A stretch of DNA of 64,000 bases from Oscheius dolichura (GCA_932521035.1 OW051497.1:7440001-7504000); one strand, 5' to 3'; counted from the first letter of the stretch, positions 25,301-36,424 are shown. Numbers and translations are program-made. Notes: generated by a model from the letters alone, not told the origin.

Positions 25301-25806
25301 ACCTGGGATGATTACCGCTAGTGAGTAACCCTCTCCCTCCCTACGTCAGAGAATCTGCTCTTTCAGTAAGCAATGGTTTTTCACTAGTCAGTGGACTAAT
25401 CCTCTCTGGATATCAACAAATGACTCAACGCACTTCCTGTGGTTTCATCACGGTAATAGTTTTAGATCATGACTGATATCATCTTTGCAGATGATAAAGA
25501 AATACAAATGGAGCTGTCCGATGATGAGTCAGTGTTTGTTGATCGTGAGAATCGTGGGCTTTATCTGGTAGAGTATCCTGAGAATGATCTATTCGGCATG
25601 TGGAACAGTACACAGGTTCCGTCTCCCTGACCATAAACAAGAAAGAAAATGTTTAGGAGTGCTCGTATTTCGACAGATACTGTCTCGAAACAACAATCAA
25701 CAAGTCGTTCTGTTCTTCGGTCTACACCAAAGAGTGTTCCGTCACATTTCCCAAGATCCCATTGATCTATTCTGGCTACATCCACCGCTGGGAACGAGAT
25801 GACTAG
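22376..25806 (+). CDS. M1 aminopeptidase-like protein, catalytically dead
   Basis: Multi-exon plus-strand gene. I use the ATG at 22376, which is uncertain because a signal or anchor exon may lie upstream; TAG is at 25804-25806. M1 features in order: DVIRPVHIEVLRR (N-terminal beta domain), IKYAAPFSDLYGLYKSYYP, SIATNSEPEMNRMYAPCVD (cf. ATTQ.EPTDARR.FPCFDEP), WSLTIDHPGHTRVLGM, IAKLKHFQWLGSEVLYSS, DAWFTHGIAHYLGLPYH, GLPVVKVNRGN, and RGLYLVEYPENDLFGMW (cf. GYYRVNYD). The zinc motif HExxH reads KLKHF, the distant Glu in NEG is His (THG), and GAMEN is GVSSG, so it should bind no zinc and have no peptidase activity. The protein stops after domain III with a Cys-rich tail and lacks the large C-terminal ERAP1-type domain. 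Model gaps remain around 22,660-23,170. Confidence 0.78.
23364..23378. repeat. Poly-C tract, 15 nt
   Basis: Homopolymeric C run within a roughly 510-bp intron of the M1-like gene. Two other such tracts occur in the window (about 22173-22185 and 42518-42545). Length may be unreliable in the assembly. Confidence 0.8.
23500..23586. repeat. Pair of 19-bp direct repeats in an M1-like gene intron
   Basis: The 19-bp word TGACATGAGAGCATGTGGT occurs at 23500-23518 and again at 23568-23586. Each copy has an internal CATG...CATG partial symmetry. They lie in the intron between the exons ending ACLIK and beginning IKYAAP. Function is unknown; a local duplication is likely. Confidence 0.7.
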
Positions 25807-25839
25807 CTTCGCCGCCATCAATAACTGTACATTTTCCTT

Positions 25840-25845
25840 AATAAA
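25840..25845 (+). terminator. Poly(A) signal of the M1-like gene
   Basis: AATAAA 34 nt after the stop at 25806. It supports the conclusion that the gene really ends there, making the protein much shorter than typical M1 peptidases. Confidence 0.65.
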
Positions 25846-26350
25846 GCATCTGCAAACCAGTAGCAGCCGTTTTAGTACCACAGTGCCCTTGAACCTAAAA
25901 GGCATGAGTCGTGAGGCACTTGTCGGGCGGATTGTGGCTGTTTGTGAGAGAGAGAGATACCCGTTCTGTTCTGTCTCTCGTTTCCCCTTGCCTGTGACTC
26001 ATCCCAGGACGAGGCCTTCACTATTTGCCTTGCTTATCTAAATGTAGCGCAAGCGATTTTGCCTTCAAGCAGCTCCTTCGACATAGGCCACACACATGAG
26101 TTAGTTCTTTTTTATTTTTCCTCAAAAAGTGTTCAATCTTTCGAGAATTCCCTCCGAAAAGCAACAGCAGCAACATGTGTATCTTTGCGAGATGGTTCGG
26201 ACGGTTATGACACGCTATCCCGCGCTGTAACCCTAGGGGAAAATAGACACAAGCGCAATGCCTCTCCTTGATTCCCTTCCTGACTATTCTTCCTCAGGTA
26301 ATCAATGTTCAAAGGGAAATTGCCGCCATCTGCTTTAATTTCATTATCAA

Positions 26351-29300
26351 ATGGGGGGAATGCGTATTCCTCGTGATTCGAAGCATCCTTTTTCAGCTAT
26401 CACCTTTCACCGATCTCACACTGATCTTGTCACAGTTTCTGAGCGTACGTCCTCTCGTTAATTTTTTACCGAAATTGTTTCAGTTGACCGTGTGGCAGAC
26501 AAAATCAATTTTTCCCGGTTTGCTGCCGTATTCTCTTCCAGGTTCGCTCCTGTCTTCTCCTCCTATAAAATTCCCTTCCAGACCTGTTGAACCAGAAGAG
26601 GTTGTATTTTTCCGCTGCAAAAGAAATGCCCCATTTGAACATAAAAAGTCCTCCGTCGGCTTTACCGAATATGATCCGAGGACATTGGATTACGACCAAT
26701 TCTTAAAGTTAGCTCTACTATGCCTTTATAAAATTAATTTTAGAGAGTTTTCCCAAATTCCGAAAGGCCGAATAATTATAATTAATACGGCAGACGCGGA
26801 TAAAAAGAACCCGGATGATCACTGTATTCATTATGACGCCGAAGGAACCGTTTACTACGGTGTTAACGGATTACTAGATGTTTGTCCTTTGTCAGCTGAG
26901 AGAGCTATAAAACTTTCAGACGACGCTTGAAATTACCCGGAAACCGGGCCGCCTTTGGATGTATTTTGTCATCGGGTCCTTATCTGAAGTTGACCTTGTC
27001 GGTAGGCTTTGTTCTTCTTGTGAAATCCTCATAACTTCTTTTGTAGACAATCCCTTCAGTCCCAAGGTCTTCGAGCGGTATTTGCAAACAGCCCGACGAC
27101 TTAAAAATGGCTATAAATCCGTCATTTCCGCCATTCATGGTACGAGGAAACGGCTTTTTCCTGTAGTATAGCCTTATTCAGTGAATAAACCGGGACTGAT
27201 CTCAAGACTATTGGATTCCAATAAGCCTATGTTGTTCCATAAGGTACAAATGAATTTCGCTACATATGAAGGTATTTTGCCCTTTGGAACTTGTACTAGA
27301 TCCTTTTACAGGAAGAAAAGCAGCGGAAGCTTTGGACACCCGATGTAATGTTGCATTTTCCAGCAAGTGAGCTCCTTTTTATCCAGTCAGCTCTCTAATT
27401 TCAGTCCAATTACTATCGGAGACGCTCTCTCATTTACCGTGGAGTCAACAGGGAGAGTCAGACTTGGACTTCTCTCTCACAGCCCGGAGGAGTTCTCAGA
27501 AGGGCAACTCTCAAAGTACGAGTGGAATATAATGGCTAAAATCTTTTAGGAAGTTCACAGAGCAGCAGTTCGGCCCACCAAGCTGTGAATTTCTAGCCAA
27601 TGTAAAGTTCGCCACCGGTGATTACGTGACAGTTGCTCTCATAAAACCTGACGGGTCACCTACTACTGCACTGGTCGGAACAAATGGAGAATACCTGGTA
27701 AGTTATTATCTTGGCTTGTCTTTTCGAACAGAAATATTTTTCAGTTGTCAAAGAAGTTATCACAAGATAGCTACTACGTAGTTTTCCGGTGTGAAAACGT
27801 GGCGAAGCTGATTATCATTGATTACAAGTCCATGGAGTCGGAAGAAGTTACCAGTAAGGCGCACATCCACCATTCCACTTTTAGTTTAGGAACTGTTATT
27901 CCCAATCCTCAATGCATGGCAGAGCAACAAATCTATCATTTTGAGGAAGACGTCAAGAAGAAAAAGAGCCCGGTTGAAGCAGTAGTGAACAAAAAACAAG
28001 AAGAACTGAAAGGTAGGCAGTTTCCTCCAATTTTTGGACAACCCATTTTAGCCGTAGATCCGCAGAAAGCTCGACTAGCTACTCCGTTCCCAGAACTTCC
28101 TGTAAATCCTCCTCCAGCTGAGAAAAAGAAGAGCCCTGGAGGTAAGAACCTCTCTTTACGCTTGCAGAACCCCTTCCAGAAGTCATCAAACCGCAACTCA
28201 GCGACAGTCAGATGATTCAAACGACTATTTTTGATAAAATCCTCTGGAAGGATCTCACGGTTATTAAGAAATTAGGCTCAGGTGCGCAAGGAGAAGTCAA
28301 AATGGTCTCGTCTCCTCTTCTCGGGTGGGTGTCCAATTTCCCCCATTCGTGACGTTATTTTTTAGACGGAAGGCCGCTAAAATATTTACGCATTCAAGTG
28401 AGTTAATGTCGAAGTATGAGAAAAGGGAATTGGAAACTCTTGCAAAAGTACATTCACCGTCAGAATTATTAACCAAATCCATTTAAGCTGAACTCCCACC
28501 CGTTTATCATTAGTATTCATGGGTTTATCTTTGACAGCGAGCATTCCCCACAACCGAAAGGATTTTTAATGGAATTAATGGATAACGGCTGCATGTACAA
28601 CGGTATAAACCAATAAAGAGGAATTAAGACGTGGTTTACAGTAGTCCATGACATTGTCACCAGAAATGGAGAAAGGAAGTTTAGAGTGAGGATAGAGAAG
28701 CCGCACCTGTATAATTGGATACAACAGGCGGCCAGTGCCTTTCACTTCATGCATTGTGCAGGAATTCTTCACCGAGATATCAAAACACTGAAGTGAGTCC
28801 CAATTACTACACCTTTAAAGGACTGTTAATCATTTCAGCATGCTATTGACAAACGATCACGAACAGTTGAGAATATGTGACCTTGGATTGTCTGGTCAAG
28901 TTCAATTAAACAATATGACAATGAGGTATCAGTGTAACATCTTCCTTATGAAAAACAAACATCGTTCAGGATTGGAACCTATTTATATATGGCGCCCGAA
29001 GTTCTGGCACTGGCGGGAGACGGACCTCTGGAAAAACACTATGACTCAAAGTGCGACGTCTATAGTTTGGGTATTTGTATGTGGGAAATGTGGCATCGAA
29101 GGTTGTTGTTTCGTTGAATTTTTAAACGGAATAGGTTGCAGGCTGCCGTACTCGAATGAAACAGATTCCGAGCATTTGCTGATAAGGAGAGTTTGCCGAG
29201 AAGGGTATCGCCCCGTGATAAAACCTGAACTTGGTGGAGGCACTTTGCCAGAAATGATAAAGAAGTGCTGGGCTCCTAATCCGAAAGACCGTCCCTCCAT

Positions 29301-29434
29301 GCTGGATATCTGTAAAATTGCTCATGCTAAACTGGTTGAATTGGAGAAGGTTCGCATCACCTTACGCAATAACTGTTTTCTTTTTCCAGGGTGGATACGA
29401 TCTCCGCATTCGCTCCTCAAGTTCCTCCTCATAA
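26351..29434 (+). CDS. Tandem Neuralized (NHR) domains fused to a protein kinase domain
   Basis: About 18 short exons; ATG at 26351 (MGGMRIPRDSKHPFSAI), TAA at 29432-29434. NHR domain 1: ITFHRSHTDLVTVSE, INFSRFAAVFSSRPVEPEE, VGFTEYDPRTLDY, HYDAEGTVYYGVNG, LWMYFVIGSL. NHR domain 2: MLFHKVQMNFATYEGRKAAE, NVAFSSNPITIGDALSFTVE, VRLGLLSHSPEEF, ATGDYVTVALIKPDGS. The VFSSRPV and VAFSSNPI blocks and the YGVNG block are Neuralized hallmarks. A Lys/Pro-rich linker leads to a TKL-type kinase domain: LGSGAQGEV (P-loop), RKAAKIF (VAIK Lys), FLMELMDNG, ILHRDIKTLNMLL (HRD and Asn), ICDLGLSG (DLG in the DFG slot), YMAPEV, SKCDVYSLGICMWEM, KCWAPNPKDRPSM. All core catalytic residues are present. Consistent splice phases join the parts (for example the 34-nt intron 27516-27549), so it is one gene, not two neighbours. 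Neuralized proteins normally carry a C-terminal RING; here a kinase replaces it. Confidence 0.82.
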
Positions 29435-29487
29435 TGTGTTCTTCTTGCGTGTGTATTGTATATATAAAGATAATAGTAACTGTATGA

Positions 29488-29493
29488 AATAAA
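29488..29493 (+). terminator. Poly(A) signal of the NHR-kinase gene
   Basis: AATAAA 54 nt after the stop codon at 29434, in AT-rich sequence. It is consistent with the C-terminal Ser-rich end of the kinase protein being the true end. Confidence 0.65.
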
Positions 29494-30438
29494 TTATTGC
29501 TCATCACATTTAACTGTTTGTCAAGTAGAACCTTCTCGAAAACGTGACCCTACCAGACCCCCGGTCGGCCAACTCCCTCAGTGCACTTCAGGAGTGATTA
29601 CTTATCATCATACCCTAGAAGCTCTCACCTTTCGTCAGGTAATGATCCGCCTATTTCGTCGACAAGTCTTAGAATAACAAGAACAGCCAGCCATTTGCCT
29701 TTGTGCCTGTCATAATCGTGTTTTAAACAAAAATGACTCTGATCGGTCGAAGCACGTGGTGTTCTGATACTACCCATGTGTTTTTACTATCTGCTTCCTT
29801 CTCCGCGAACTGTCCCGATTGAGCGCGTCGCCTAGTCACGTAGACTGCTGCGTCGTCTCATTGCCTGTAGTCAACTTTGCGTTAACTCTTTTTCCCGAAG
29901 ACTGTAAACTGTGTCGTCTAGGTGACCAGTACTTCTTTACGACATCTTATCTCTTTTATAGCTACTAACGACGAGAAAAAAACACCCCCTCATTTAAAGC
30001 GCTGTCTGTACTGTAGATAAGTACAATCGGACTATTCTTCTTGGACTCTTAGGCGTACTGTAGCTAGAAGAGTTTGAAACACGACCAAAGATATGGAGCT
30101 TCTAATTCAGTCGCCTTTTTCCATTTAAGGAAGAGTTCATTCACCAAGTGACAGCATAAATGACACTTCATTGTGGTCTCTTAAAAGTTCAAGGTTAAAT
30201 TAACTTCCTAACCTATGGATTTATAACTACCCCTGCCGGTTACCCACTGCATTTTTCCAGTTCCATTCCTACCGTAACCGCCCCCACTGGGTAGGAAGCG
30301 CTTCTGTTCCCCGGCCCACGTTGTTCAAGCACCTGTTATAGTGTTATATTCCGTGCCTAAGATAAAGGACCGATAAGGGTCACCCGTCCTTCAGATTAAT
30401 TTCTTGGAAAACAGCGTTGAATTCTTCAGTCAGGTCAT
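29494..30438. other. Intergenic region before cysteine dioxygenase
   Basis: About 0.95 kb without a supported exon. It should contain the CDO promoter. The last bases before the CDO start include TTCAG-type acceptors (about 30425-30433), consistent with a spliced 5' leader. Confidence 0.4.
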
Positions 30439-32452
30439 ATGAAAATTCCAGGCACTATGGTCAGTCTCGATGAACTTATTGCTAAACTTCATGAGATCTT
30501 TGCCGACAATGATGTGAATATCCAAGAGGTTTGTCGTGCTCCCTTCTCTCTTGAAGTCTTCTCCCCTTGTAGGTGATAGAATTGCTGGAATCTTACAAGA
30601 GCAACGAATACGACTGGGCAAAATACGCAATTTTTGATGATCACAAGTAAGTGGATACTGTATAGGATGACTTCACAGCAAAATTCAGGTACACTCGTAA
30701 CTTGGTTGACATCGGGAATGGAAAATATAATCTTATGATACTTTGTTGGGGCCCAGGTATGGGCAGCAGGTTTGTTACTCTGTATACGGTAACTGTGGAT
30801 TGTTCTTTCAGTATTCATGATCATACGAATTCTCACTGTTTTGTAAAGATGCTCGACGGGGAGCTCTTGGAGACGAAATTCTCCTGGCCCGACCCCCAAG
30901 CCCCCGAGGCTCCGCTGAAAGTGTTGGAGAAGAGTGTTTATGACAAGAATGGTGTCTCCTACATGAGCGGTAAGTCATTGCCGGAGTTCTTCGATCAAGG
31001 ATGAAATTAACGAGCTACTGAAGATCCGGATATTTTGAGCTCCGTTAACCAATAACAACATCATCTGACGTTCATACGTGAGATTTCCCGTCTTGGCTCC
31101 CTGTTGGGTTTCGTCGACACCGACGTTTAAGATCTTTTTCGCGTTGACAAGCGGACTGGGGGTAGAAAATGTCCGCTCTAATTGATTATGTCATTCGTCA
31201 ACACGTGACAGAAGCGAAAGTACAAAATCACAAAGCTACAGTAACCACATTATAACGGATGCCTTCCGGTGCCATGTAGGGTATAACCAAATCTACCTCT
31301 GCCGGGCACCGTTATATCAGTTTAAATTATTTTGAATGCAATCCAATTTTAAAAGGTCATCAAGTACAGATTGTCTGAACCCTCCTGAGCCTAAAGAATA
31401 TTTTTAAAATATATGACGACCACCAGGCGAAAACGATAACAACGAAAACCCTGCAAGATCTTCTGATATATGTGGGAGTACGTGGTGACCCCCTCATTAA
31501 GTGATTCAGATGAAGCTACTAAAAAGCAAATACGTGGAAGAATCCGCTACACAAATCTTTAATATTTGAGCTAATTTCGTAATCACGGGGAAGGAAAATA
31601 ACGGAAGCTCTCGGATTACGAAGACGTAAGTTCCCATACGGGAAAGAGAGATAGGAGAAGCAAAACAGCTCGCCTCATCTTGCGACCAAGAAATAGCCTA
31701 GGGGGATACAAAGAATGTTCAGGACTCTCCGAAAAGGACCCCCTAAGTCGCCCCTTGATTATTAAATCAAAGCTTAAGAATGACATAATAAAATAGGGGG
31801 TAATTGAAGACGAGCATCTCACATGGTCCCTTGGCTGCTCAAATTTCTCGTTTATTATTATTTTCAAATTCTTGTTCTTAAAATACCAAATCTGGAGTAA
31901 TTTTAGCCCCAAAATGGAGAGGATGCCTATTTTCAAAGGGTATTTTTTCAGATAAACTCGGCCTCCACCGTATGGAAAACCCCAGCCATTCTGACGGAGC
32001 AGTATCCCTCCATCTTTACATCCCCCCTTACACCACCTGCAACGCATTTGATGAGGTAAGGCTCTACGTAATCGGCTGCTGGGCATTTTAACCTCATTAT
32101 CACTTACGCGGGACCTTACGTAGTGGTCAAATTGGTCATTTTTAATTAAACCTCCATTTGTCCTTTATCATCTACGTCTCTTAACTGAATCAGTAGACGT
32201 CATAGTGTTCATTACCGTAAAAGTAAGATAGACATATAGCTGTTGTGTTTAGTCTAATCCGAATATCAAAGGCAAAGGTTGAAATTCCAGAGAAGTGGAA
32301 AGAAAACCGAAGTACACGTGACGTTTCACTCAAAATACGGAACGAAGCTGGATTATAAAGGATCGAAAGAAGGAAAAATGGTGCAAGCTCCAACTCCAAC
32401 CTGTATTGGAACGGTAGCAAATGTACCTAACCGTTCAATAGCACTCAAGTAA
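30439..32452 (+). CDS. CDO1: Cysteine dioxygenase type 1
   Basis: ATG at 30439 ([20 protein letters not shown]), TAA at 32450-32452. The enzyme oxidises L-cysteine to cysteine sulfinate with a mononuclear iron in a cupin barrel. Visible blocks: [82 protein letters not shown]. The three iron ligands (His-x-His in IHDH and His in GLHR), the crosslinking Cys (SHCF) and its Tyr partner (LHLY) are all kept. The first five exons are tightly packed. The last two are separated by large introns of about 980 bp (30970-31951) and about 215 bp (to the exon starting RSGKKTEVH near 32302), unusual for this window. The C-terminal tail ([10 protein letters not shown] onward) is longer than and unlike the vertebrate end. 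Confidence 0.92.
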
Positions 32453-33282
32453 ATCACCCGTTGCCTGTATAATACCGTCTTTGTTTTCATAATTATTCCT
32501 CCTTAGAATGCCTTTATTCCAATTCAATCCCATGTACATCACCTTTTTATAAAAATGTGCCTTATGTAACCGACGCTTTTTTTTAGCTTGAGAGTGGAGA
32601 GTAGGCTCATTCGAACCGATAATTTGCGCTTTCCAAAAGTTCTGGACGCGCAGGCGTACGGAGGAACAGAGCCTCAAAGTTTCGAAAAATTACACAACGT
32701 TTTTTGAGCTAGCCTGGTGAGAGTAGGGTCATTCGACGGCGCTTCTGTGCATCTTCGCGGTTAAATTTTGGTTAAGCTCTGGCGCGTCACAGTGAGGAAT
32801 CGACAACACTTTACCAGAGTTAAGCCCTTTTCCCATAGCCAACCGGGTTCGGTCAGCTCGCAGTCAGAATGGCAAAGCGTGTAAACTTATGTGGCCGCTT
32901 GCACGAATCTGCCCTTGGCCTACCCCAGCTGCCCCGGGGCAAGCCTTCCCTGCCCTAGCAGTTGCCCCGGATGCACGAATCTGCCCTTCCATTTTTTGAA
33001 CAATGAAATAATTCGTCAAAAAAAAAAATATGCATAAAACGCATTTTCGTAATAGTTACCGTAATCAGATGGCGTCGGCGCGCCTAGATTCAAAATCTGC
33101 GCTACTGTCCCTTTAAACCAGCTAAAAAAACAAGCTGATGCTGCCCGAAGCAGGGCCAACATCGCCGATGAAATAGCGGATTACAGCTTCCCTACCAAAT
33201 AGTAGAACAATACCGGTATACCCGGACAAATGGGCAAAAATCGAACAAAAACTTCTCTACCATTTGGTAGAACTTGACAAAA

Positions 33283-33344
33283 CCTCTATTAAACGGCTAG
33301 GACTTCGAATCCGAAAATTGTAGGTTCGAGTCCTGCCGTGGTCG
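33283..33344 (+). pseudogene. tRNA-Arg(TCG)-like 3' fragment, possible SINE head
   Basis: The sequence shows an anticodon-loop region ACTTCGAATCC with anticodon TCG, a T arm with TTCGAGT loop closed by a paired stem (GTAGG/CCTGC), and a 3' acceptor strand CGTGGTCG. All are typical of tRNA-Arg(TCG). The 5' acceptor and D arm that should pair with it (GACCACG...) are not found upstream, and the anticodon stem is imperfect. A T-rich run follows. I read it as a degenerate tRNA or the tRNA-derived head of a SINE, not a working tRNA. Confidence 0.5.
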
Positions 33345-36305
33345 AAACTTTTTTGTTTTTATCCTTTTGAGCTACAAGTTGGAACTGGAAACTTCGGCAT
33401 AGTTCAAAACTTTCCCCCAGCTCCAGTGCTAGTCTTATAATAAACGATTTATCTAAAGGCAATGAAATTGGAACACAGATCCCCTCGGCGCACCTTGTAA
33501 ACATCTAGCGGCCAAACAATATTTTCTTTCTACCATTTCCGGGGCGTTCTGGAGAGATGCTTGGGCGGGTTTTGTTTTTGTTTATCAGTGTCTTGCATTC
33601 CTTTCATTCTTTCTTAACGTATTCTCTTCATAAATTTTGTTTATTATGGGGAAGATCGTCGTGAAGTCAGTGACATCATTTCAGGCAGAGCACAATAGAA
33701 CGTCTCCGGAGGCAAAAGAAGCCTCAGGACCTGAAGATTCCTGCTTCGTCTACTTCCCCGTTCCTATATTCCTATTTCTCTGTGCAAAAGTAGTTCGAGG
33801 AAGGAGCCTTTCGGTCCTTTCCAATGAGCAGACTAAACGGGGCAATGAATGCAAAGGTTATCCCGTCTCTCCCCACCCTCTCCCTCATGTCTCCCAAAAA
33901 ATTCAAAATAAATAATTAATAACAATTAGTATGACCTTTAGCCACCCCCACCGCAGTTTTATTCAACTAGGATATAAATATGATGGAATTCTTTCTATCT
34001 ATTTCATTCCCACGCGCGGCGCCCATCCAACAAGAGTTTATATTTAGGGGCAGATCGGGAATGAGAGAGAGAGATCAACCGCAGAGATGAGGGGGCAGTC
34101 AGAAATTTTTATGTGACGGCAGTAGCAGCTATTTTGTTTGAGACTAACCGGTAGACCACCAATATATGAACTGACGGATGCGCATATCCTGACCTCTTAC
34201 ATTTGCAATAACACTTAGTTATAGCCCCTCATGTGTGTGTGCTTAACATGTGTTTAAGGTCTATGTGATGTTAAGTTCATGATTTTGCATCGGCACCATC
34301 CAAATCGGAAAAGGGGTAGAGTGGGGGCAGGTGACCTCCTTGCGACAGACTTGGCAATATTACACCTGTTTGCTCTTCTTTAATATTTTATACCATGCTG
34401 TCTTTTCTACGAAGTCAAAATAGACAATCCTTCCCCGTGTGTTTCGTGTCTCCTGGAGGAGAATGTACAGCTGTTCGTCGTTTTTTACCCTCCAAAAGCT
34501 ATTATCCTTTTCAAGCTGTCCAGAACAGCATTCTGCCTAGTTGGCTCCTTCTGCCCCTCACTTAAGAATCCTCCCTAAGTAATTCTACAGTAACCTCTAT
34601 AAATATCTACATTTTTCTGTCATAGTATTATTTGAACAAGTAGGAAGTGACATCTATCCACAAGCGGCTACGTCACGGGCTTCCGCCTCCTCCTTGGTGG
34701 TGTAGAATGCCCAGTGGGAGGAAATCCGTCCGACGCTTTTAAGGTGATCATCCCCACCTTCGTTGGTGAGACATCATTTTGTTATTTCTTTTTTTAACCT
34801 CAGCGTGATTACGTTTGGCTACTGATTTTACCCCTGATATCACTTTATTTCCAAACGGAGGAAGCATTCACGCTTAGTTAGCCTGCCCTTTTTGGGAATC
34901 GTCTCCTCCTTTGAAAAATAATAAAAAGGAAATGAATCGTAGGTGGCTGGCCCAGCAGAAGTGCAGCTGAACGGGTTTCTGATTTAGACGCATACATTAC
35001 CCCAGACTGTGAATCCCAGTCATTTCTTAGGCTAATTTAGTAGGGGGTGACGTGTAGATTATGAGACCTTTCCAAGCAGAAAATTATGTTGGGGACCTTC
35101 CTCATGCGTGGGTCACTAATTATCTCTTTTTTTCGTCGTCAGTCTCTCCCCTGTGGTAGGCGGTAGCTGAAGTTGAAGGGGCACGAGGGGCGGTGGGGTC
35201 TCTGCTGTCCAAATTAGAAGCTACTCTCCCTCTTTCTTTTTCTCTCCTCTTTTCGAAGATTAGGAGAGAAGGTCATCTTCGAGCTTTTCAACCTTAACTC
35301 CTTTCTGCGTCTTTTAAAATACGGCAATGATCCCAGCTTAGCCAGTTAGTGAGTGACGGTAGCTGGGTAAGCCTCACCTTTTGATGAATACCACGACACA
35401 CGTGTTTGGTTCTCGAACTCACATCACTGATATTTGAATAATTCGCTTTATCATCCTATGCCTTTATTCAGGGTCCCAGGTATCCAGTGATTCCATGGCA
35501 GATTCCAGTCTCCTTGATCTCCTGAGACAATTAGAACCCCGCTTAATTGTATCGCTGGCCTACTGGAAGAGGCAGACTATCTATAGATTCATTATATAGC
35601 ACTGATTTGCTAGCAGCCAGCATTGTTGTATAATTGGTCCATCCAAAACAGTGACATTTCTCTAATGTCTAAGGTTCCCTTCCTCCTATATGCCTTCGTC
35701 TTTTTCTCTCTACCAGAAAGTGACGCGACTCTTCCCGCACTCATTACGTACAGCCCTACCTGGATACCTGACCCGAATAGAAGGTGGCAGGTAGACCAGA
35801 CTTTGAACAGCATAGCCTCCTGTTTATTTTATCGCTATACAATATAACGATGCCTATAATAAGAAAAAAAAGCAGCGAAGAATAAATCATAAACAAATGA
35901 CCACCCCCACTTCTGTGACAACCATGAATACGTGATTAGGTTTCTATCAGCTGTCTTTATTACATTTTTTCTTCTTCTTCTAGCTCATGTTTAGAGCTGA
36001 TTAAATCTCTTCCTCAATGATATAGTGAAGCCCTAGCTATTGACACTATAAGACTCAGCTAGGAGACCCAGCTGGAAAATCCCTCTCCTTTCTTCATTTG
36101 TGTATTGTTAGGCGTCTGTTCTCTTTCCATGCCCATTAGCACGACTAATATCAAAAGATAAACACATCCTCAATTTAATACTATTTTTCACGGGTTTTTC
36201 TGATAATTGTCCAGCCACTTATCCCCCTTCGCTGGGAGTAAAATCAGGGGGAAATGAACTTTTAGGAACGCCCTCCCAGCGATTTTAATAAAATTATCGG
36301 GAATT

Positions 36306-36424
36306 TGCCACTTTATACCAAATGCGCGGTAAGTACCGCGGTCATTTGGGGCGGAGCTTGTTTCCGCCCTTGAGGGATATCTCTCAGATGCACTATTGGC
36401 TTCTGTTCATACCATAAAGTGGCC
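36306..36424. repeat. MITE-like element: nested inverted repeats
   Basis: Outer arms TTGCCACTTTATACC (about 36305-36319) and ACCATAAAGTGGCCA (about 36410-36424) are inverted with few mismatches. At the left end sits a strong palindrome: CCAAATG, CGCGGTA, two bases, TACCGCG (36325-36331 and 36334-36340), then CATTTGG. The roughly 120-bp size fits a miniature inverted-repeat element. No coding capacity and no clear target-site duplication were seen. Confidence 0.45.

Noticed and set aside
26268..26930. Single 220-residue open frame starting MIPFLTILPQ
   Set aside because: It reads through introns in its first half. The true NHR domain 1 uses a different frame there and is restored by splicing at the GTACGT donor and the following TTTCAG acceptor.
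34660..34790. Minus-strand frame with SSHWAFYTTKEEAEARDV
   Set aside because: About 40 codons, looks coding, but there is no joinable upstream exon or known domain, so chance cannot be excluded.
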